Assembly: GCA_910587155.1 (NCBI GenBank)
Contig: CAJULA010000022.1
Location: 1 to 53,852, forward strand
From: an uncultured Lachnospiraceae bacterium
GTDB lineage: Bacteria; Bacillota; Clostridia; Lachnospirales; Lachnospiraceae
Reading direction: 5' to 3'
Length of the DNA: 53,852 bases
This document shows, piece after piece, positions 50,585-53,852 of the stretch (positions within the stretch are counted from its first letter, which is position 1; each line of letters starts with the position of its first letter). Below the pieces are notes generated by a model. The model was not told the DNA's origin. It ran no database searches and saw only the letters and a list, made by a program, of their open reading frames with translations. The position numbers and the translations under genes were made by a program.

Positions 50585-51714
50585 GTGAAAAGGAAAAGGC
50601 AGGACAACACTGGAAGAAGTTTTGCTGAAATATATGGGTTATATTCAGGAACAGAATTATACAGCGATGTATCAGTTGATTGATGTGGAAGCCTCCGGAC
50701 AAGTCAGCGAAGAAGATTTTGTAAAGTGTAATTCTGCCATTTATGAGGGATGGAAGTACAAAATATGGCTGTTACAATTATTTCCTGTGACATGGAAACA
50801 CCCTCCGGGCATACCTTTATGCCATTCGGCAATAAAGAAGAAAGAAATGTAGTGCAGTACCAGACAGATTTTGATACTGTGGCTGGAGAGATTAGCTTTG
50901 AGAACGAAGCGTTTTTTCTAAAAACCGAAGATACATACAAACTGGTATGGATGGATTCCTTGATTTATCCGTAGTTATCGAAAAAGAAGAGCTTGCCTGC
51001 CGTATCGTAGTAAACGGGAAAGACATAAAACTGACAATAGATTCAGAACTTCAAAAGACTTTATATGAACAATTTCAGAGCGATAAAAGCTGTTCGGTAG
51101 TGATGAATCCGTATACAGGAGAAGTGCTGGCATTGGTAAGCACACCCTCTTATGATAACAACGATTTTATTATGGGATTGTCCGGCGAAAAATGGGCGGC
51201 ATTGAATGAGGATGAAAATAAACCAATGTATAACCGCTTCCGGCGGGTATGGTGTCCGGGCTCTACTTTTAAACCGATTACTGCGGCAATCTGTTTAGAG
51301 TCAGGGGAAGTTGATCCCAATGAAGATTATGGAAATGTAGGGTTAAGCTGGCAGAAAGACACATCATGGGGTTCGTATCATGTGACAACTCTCCACGCTT
51401 ATAATCCGGTTGTTTTGGAAAACGCTATCATTTATTCCGATAATATTTACTTTGCAAAGGCAGCATTGAAAATTGGTGCAGAGGAAATGAAAGATTCTCT
51501 GCTGCGTTTAGGTTTTCAGGAAGAATTGTCCTTTGAAATTGTAATGGCTAAGTCGCAATATTCTAATATGGAAAATATTGAAACGGAAACCGAATATTGG
51601 ATTCCCAATGCCTTTTCAGAGGATCATACAAACATTGTATTAGAAGGGGTGAAAAAAGTAGTGAATGATTCTCATGGAACGGGATATGCGGCACATGGTT
51701 GCTGTACTTGGTGA
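50585..51714 (+). pseudogene. MecA-like class B penicillin-binding protein, multiply deleted
   Basis: Fragments in several frames make up a class B transpeptidase. First is an NTF2-like MecA N-domain (LLKYMGYIQEQNYTAMYQLI). A one-base loss near 50751 shifts to MAVTIISCDMETPSG. A third piece begins near 50965 with ELACRIVVNGKDIKLTIDSE. The active Ser-x-x-Lys STFK is at 51262-51273 and SDN at 51436-51444. The membrane anchor, the middle domain, part of the transpeptidase after SDN, and the KTG motif are missing, and the end runs into the DUF6070 gene. GTG 50585 follows GGAGG. It cannot make a working PBP as sequenced. Confidence 0.85.
50795..50841 (-). repeat. Diverged, inverted copy of the 45-bp palindromic repeat
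   Basis: Read on the minus strand it contains GCCGAATGGCAT, then TATGCCCGGAGGGTGTTTC, matching the repeat at 52599-52733 with a few changes in the loop. It sits inside the PBP gene and encodes PSGHTFMPFGNKEE in the frame of the second fragment. Confidence 0.85.
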
Positions 51715-52825
51715 AAATGGTTATGTGGCTGTTGACAGCGGGAATCAGATTGATATGGTGCGGGCAGAGCAGGCGATTGATTTTTGTAAAGCAGTAGATG
51801 AAAAAGAGATGGATGAATTGACTATTATAGTGGTTATGGAGATGGGGATTCGCAAATTTGATCTGAAAACAGAGGATGGTAGTGTAAATATTGTCAGAGG
51901 ATATTATCAATATGACCAGAATGGCAGTTTGCAGAACAGAAGTACGGTAAGCTACCCGGCGGACTTCTGGCAGTATACGGAGGAAGGTTATTTAATTTTT
52001 GAGGGCAGTTACTTTTCAGATGAAAGTTATATATTGACATTAAGCGATACACCGGAACATACGATGCTTCGGATTTTACCTTTGGATGAAAAGTGCAGGG
52101 AATATAACCGAAAGTATATCCTGCCAGTCGGTTATGTGAGGAACAACCTGTTTCTCTGTAATTGGAGCGAGGATGATTTTGGGGATTTGGACTTTTACGA
52201 TTTATTTGACAGGTTCTATCCGATGATGCACAGCCAGCCAGTGCCTTATATGGCGGATGAAAATTTAGGAGTTGGAGCTGTTTATCAAGTACCGGAAGAA
52301 TTATTTGAAGATGTAATCGGGGCATATTTCAATATAGATCGTGAAACGCTCCGTTCCAAAACAACATATATTTCGGAACTTGCCGCCTATGAATATAGAC
52401 CACGAGGATTTTACGAGGTGGAATATCCGGATATTGCGTATCCGGAAGTAGTGAGTTATACGGAAAACGAGGACGGAACAGTTACACTTTATATCAATGC
52501 AGTATATCCCAATGGAAATATGTCTAAGGAGTTTTCACACATAACTGTAATCCGTCCATTCAGTGAGGACAGTTTTCAGTATGTATCGAATGAGATAATT
52601 TCCTCTTTATCGCCGAATGGCATCGAGGGATGCCCGGAGGGTGTTTCCTCTTTATCGCCGAATGGCATCGAGGGATGCCCGGAGGGTGTTTCCTCTTTAT
52701 CGCCGAATGGCATCGAGGGATGCCCGGAGGGCGCCTTACCGGAAGGAGACCATGAGATTTGGTGGCATTCCAATCGGTTGACGGAGGAAGAATGGAATGA
52801 GGTTTATGGAGGGGACGGATCGTGA
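51665..52825 (+). CDS. DUF6070-family protein, N-terminally truncated, with repeat insertion
   Basis: A 386-residue frame. From about residue 11 (MVAVLGENGYVAVDSGNQID) it follows the DUF6070 proteins that accompany PBP genes in Lachnospiraceae: PADFWQYTEEGYLIFEGSYF, ILPLDEKCREYNRKYILPVG, ITVIRPFSEDSFQYVSNEI. The usual N-terminal signal or membrane segment is missing. The first residues instead overlap the PBP remnant (near 51690), so the gene appears fused by deletion. Near the C-terminus it holds three in-frame 15-residue repeats (SSLSPNGIEGCPEGV). Without a signal it is unlikely to reach the surface. Its true start, if any, is uncertain. The second DUF6070 gene overlaps its stop. Confidence 0.75.
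   Translation: MILMERDMRHMVAVLGENGYVAVDSGNQIDMVRAEQAIDFCKAVDEKEMDELTIIVVMEMGIRKFDLKTEDGSVNIVRGYYQYDQNGSLQNRSTVSYPADFWQYTEEGYLIFEGSYFSDESYILTLSDTPEHTMLRILPLDEKCREYNRKYILPVGYVRNNLFLCNWSEDDFGDLDFYDLFDRFYPMMHSQPVPYMADENLGVGAVYQVPEELFEDVIGAYFNIDRETLRSKTTYISELAAYEYRPRGFYEVEYPDIAYPEVVSYTENEDGTVTLYINAVYPNGNMSKEFSHITVIRPFSEDSFQYVSNEIISSLSPNGIEGCPEGVSSLSPNGIEGCPEGVSSLSPNGIEGCPEGALPEGDHEIWWHSNRLTEEEWNEVYGGDGS
52599..52733 (+). repeat. Three tandem 45-bp palindromic repeats in frame
   Basis: Copies at 52599-52643, 52644-52688 and 52689-52733 are identical except for one base at the end of the third. Each has GGCATC, loop GAGG, GATGCC as a perfect hairpin core flanked by CCGAAT and CGGAGG. The 45-base period is exactly 15 codons, so the gene frame stays open. 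Confidence 0.95.
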
Positions 52826-53823
52826 AGGATGTGAAGTGGCTGTTAAAAAATTGGGGAGTGTTTCTCCTGATATTGCTTATAGCGGTAATTGCGGGAAGCT
52901 TTATGGGGGTACGATGGAGTGAAAGCCCCAAAGAGGTTTCAGAAGTTGTGCGGGAGCCACCAGTAGAGATTATAAGCAATGATATTGCAGAAACAAGTGC
53001 GGAGGAAGACGAAACGGAAGCGGATTTATGGTTTCTTCCACAGGCGGAGCACTGTCTGATATCCGATACAGAAAAAGAAGAACTTAAATCTATGGCGTTG
53101 ACAGCTGCAGGGCGGGTAAAAGAAGTATATAAGGATATAGAAATAACAGATGAGTTGTCCTATGGTTCAAACATCAAAGAGTTTACAAAAGAACAGTGCA
53201 GAGAAGTAGTTTCTCTTCTTGGAAACGCAGGATATGTCAGCGTCACAGAAGATACCAATATGGAGAACTATGGGGAAATCGAAGATTTCTATGCTGCATA
53301 TAGAGAAAAGCGTGATGCGATGGTTACAATATTTGATGTAAACAGGGACGGATTTCTTGGCGTGATTACTTTTATATACCGGGAAAATGAATTGCAGACA
53401 TATTATGTAGAAATCGGCTGGCAGAAGGAAGGGATACCGGAAGTCAGGAATACGTTAGTCAGTGATATAGCCGAAATTAAATTGACAGAGAAGGGCTATT
53501 TTATTTATGCCTATGAAATTGTGATACCTCATTCCAGTTTGCGTCAATATTATCGAATAAAACCGCTTTCTGATAAATGCAGAGATTTAACCACTAAATA
53601 TGTATATGGGTTAAGCTATGTAAATTACAATGTCCTTGTGACAGACTGGGACAGCGGCAATGTAGAAGATATTTTGATGCCCTGTATGTTTGAAGATATA
53701 TACCGGATATACACCGGGGAAAATTTAAGGACAGAAAACTGGAGAATACCTGCGGACACATACGAAAAAATAATGACTACATATTTTCCAGTATCAATAG
53801 TACTGTATCCGGTTAGTTTTTAA
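52822..53823 (+). CDS. DUF6070-family membrane-anchored protein, probably truncated
   Basis: A 333-residue protein with an N-terminal membrane helix (about residues 11-29, GVFLLILLIAVIAGSFMG), a Glu-rich linker and the DUF6070 fold (FTKEQCREVVSLLGNAGYVS; RIKPLSDKCRDLTTKYVYGL). It starts at GTG 52822, overlapping the previous stop by four bases. It is a paralogue of the upstream gene: LSDKCRDLTTKYVYG aligns with LDEKCREYNRKYILP. After TTYFPVSI the sequence leaves the family pattern and stops in a palindrome, so the C-terminal region seems lost. It should be exposed outside the cell. Function unknown. Confidence 0.78.
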   Translation: MKDVKWLLKNWGVFLLILLIAVIAGSFMGVRWSESPKEVSEVVREPPVEIISNDIAETSAEEDETEADLWFLPQAEHCLISDTEKEELKSMALTAAGRVKEVYKDIEITDELSYGSNIKEFTKEQCREVVSLLGNAGYVSVTEDTNMENYGEIEDFYAAYREKRDAMVTIFDVNRDGFLGVITFIYRENELQTYYVEIGWQKEGIPEVRNTLVSDIAEIKLTEKGYFIYAYEIVIPHSSLRQYYRIKPLSDKCRDLTTKYVYGLSYVNYNVLVTDWDSGNVEDILMPCMFEDIYRIYTGENLRTENWRIPADTYEKIMTTYFPVSIVLYPVSF

Positions 53824-53841
53824 AGTATAACCGGATACAGT
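53802..53841. repeat. 14-bp perfect palindrome at the right edge
   Basis: ACTGTATCCGGTTA (53802-53815) and TAACCGGATACAGT (53828-53841) are exact inverted repeats around a 12-base loop rich in A and T. The stop codon of the DUF6070 gene lies in the loop. It may be a terminator or the end hairpin of an inserted element. Confidence 0.75.
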
Positions 53842-53852
53842 CTTGCCAGTTT

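Noticed and set aside
52599..52733. A short CRISPR array
   Set aside because: The three units are directly adjacent without spacers and continue an open reading frame.

Overview
The window looks like a chromosomal segment of an anaerobic gut Clostridium relative, most probably Lachnospiraceae (Bacillota). The reasons are strong AGGAGG-type ribosome sites, a tryptophan T-box leader, CIRCE-controlled groESL, a pyrB-pyrI pair, hemZ, a bifunctional Rel, DUF6070 proteins and many lipoproteins. No rRNA, tRNA or CRISPR array was seen.

Layout. (1) 1-4312: a sugar uptake and alpha-galactosidase operon (solute-binding protein tail, two permeases, GH36 enzyme). The binding-protein gene is cut at the left edge by what looks like the end of an IS200/IS605-type element. 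(2) 4478-8210: a leucine-rich lipoprotein, a frameshifted AraC regulator, a sugar acetyltransferase and a small conserved-looking gene. (3) 8367-11634: promoter, Trp T-box, a duplicated 86-bp hairpin element, then a TrpXYZ-type tryptophan ABC transporter. (4) 11637-14047, minus strand: nitroreductase, pyrB, pyrI and a bacteriohemerythrin with one unusual metal ligand. (5) 14211-17802: a secreted protein of unknown function, a MATE exporter and a CmpB-like membrane protein. (6) 17892-21989: a compact folate operon (folC, folE, an HD hydrolase, folP, a folB-folK fusion). (7) 21977-31162: a DUF5050 protein, then a run of pheA, a DUF815 ATPase, ppx, ppk, maf, a HAD phosphatase and a small acidic protein. 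(8) 31189-34521, minus strand: a Cof phosphatase, a PHP phosphoesterase and an ABC-F ATPase. (9) 34651-46006: a cytidylate-kinase-like protein, a degenerate GGDEF protein, a lipoprotein, groES-groEL, a secreted protein, apt, rel, a metallo-beta-lactamase-fold hydrolase and hemZ.

(10) 46007-53852 is different: it is AT-richer, full of broken genes and repeats, and looks like a decaying acquired island. It holds a two-system ABC exporter operon whose first ATPase is frameshifted, a cluster of three hairpins, and a promoter overlapped by two BlaI/MecI-like dyads. That promoter reads into a MecA-like class B penicillin-binding protein gene with several deletions. The remnant is fused by deletion to a DUF6070 gene, and a second DUF6070 gene follows that appears truncated by a palindromic element at the right edge.

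The most unusual items are: a 45-bp palindromic repeat present as three exact-period, in-frame copies inside the DUF6070 gene and as one inverted, diverged copy inside the PBP gene; the BlaI-like operators of that PBP locus; the duplicated hairpin element between the Trp T-box and trpX; and the HD-domain protein in the folate operon, which could fill the missing dihydroneopterin triphosphate dephosphorylation step.
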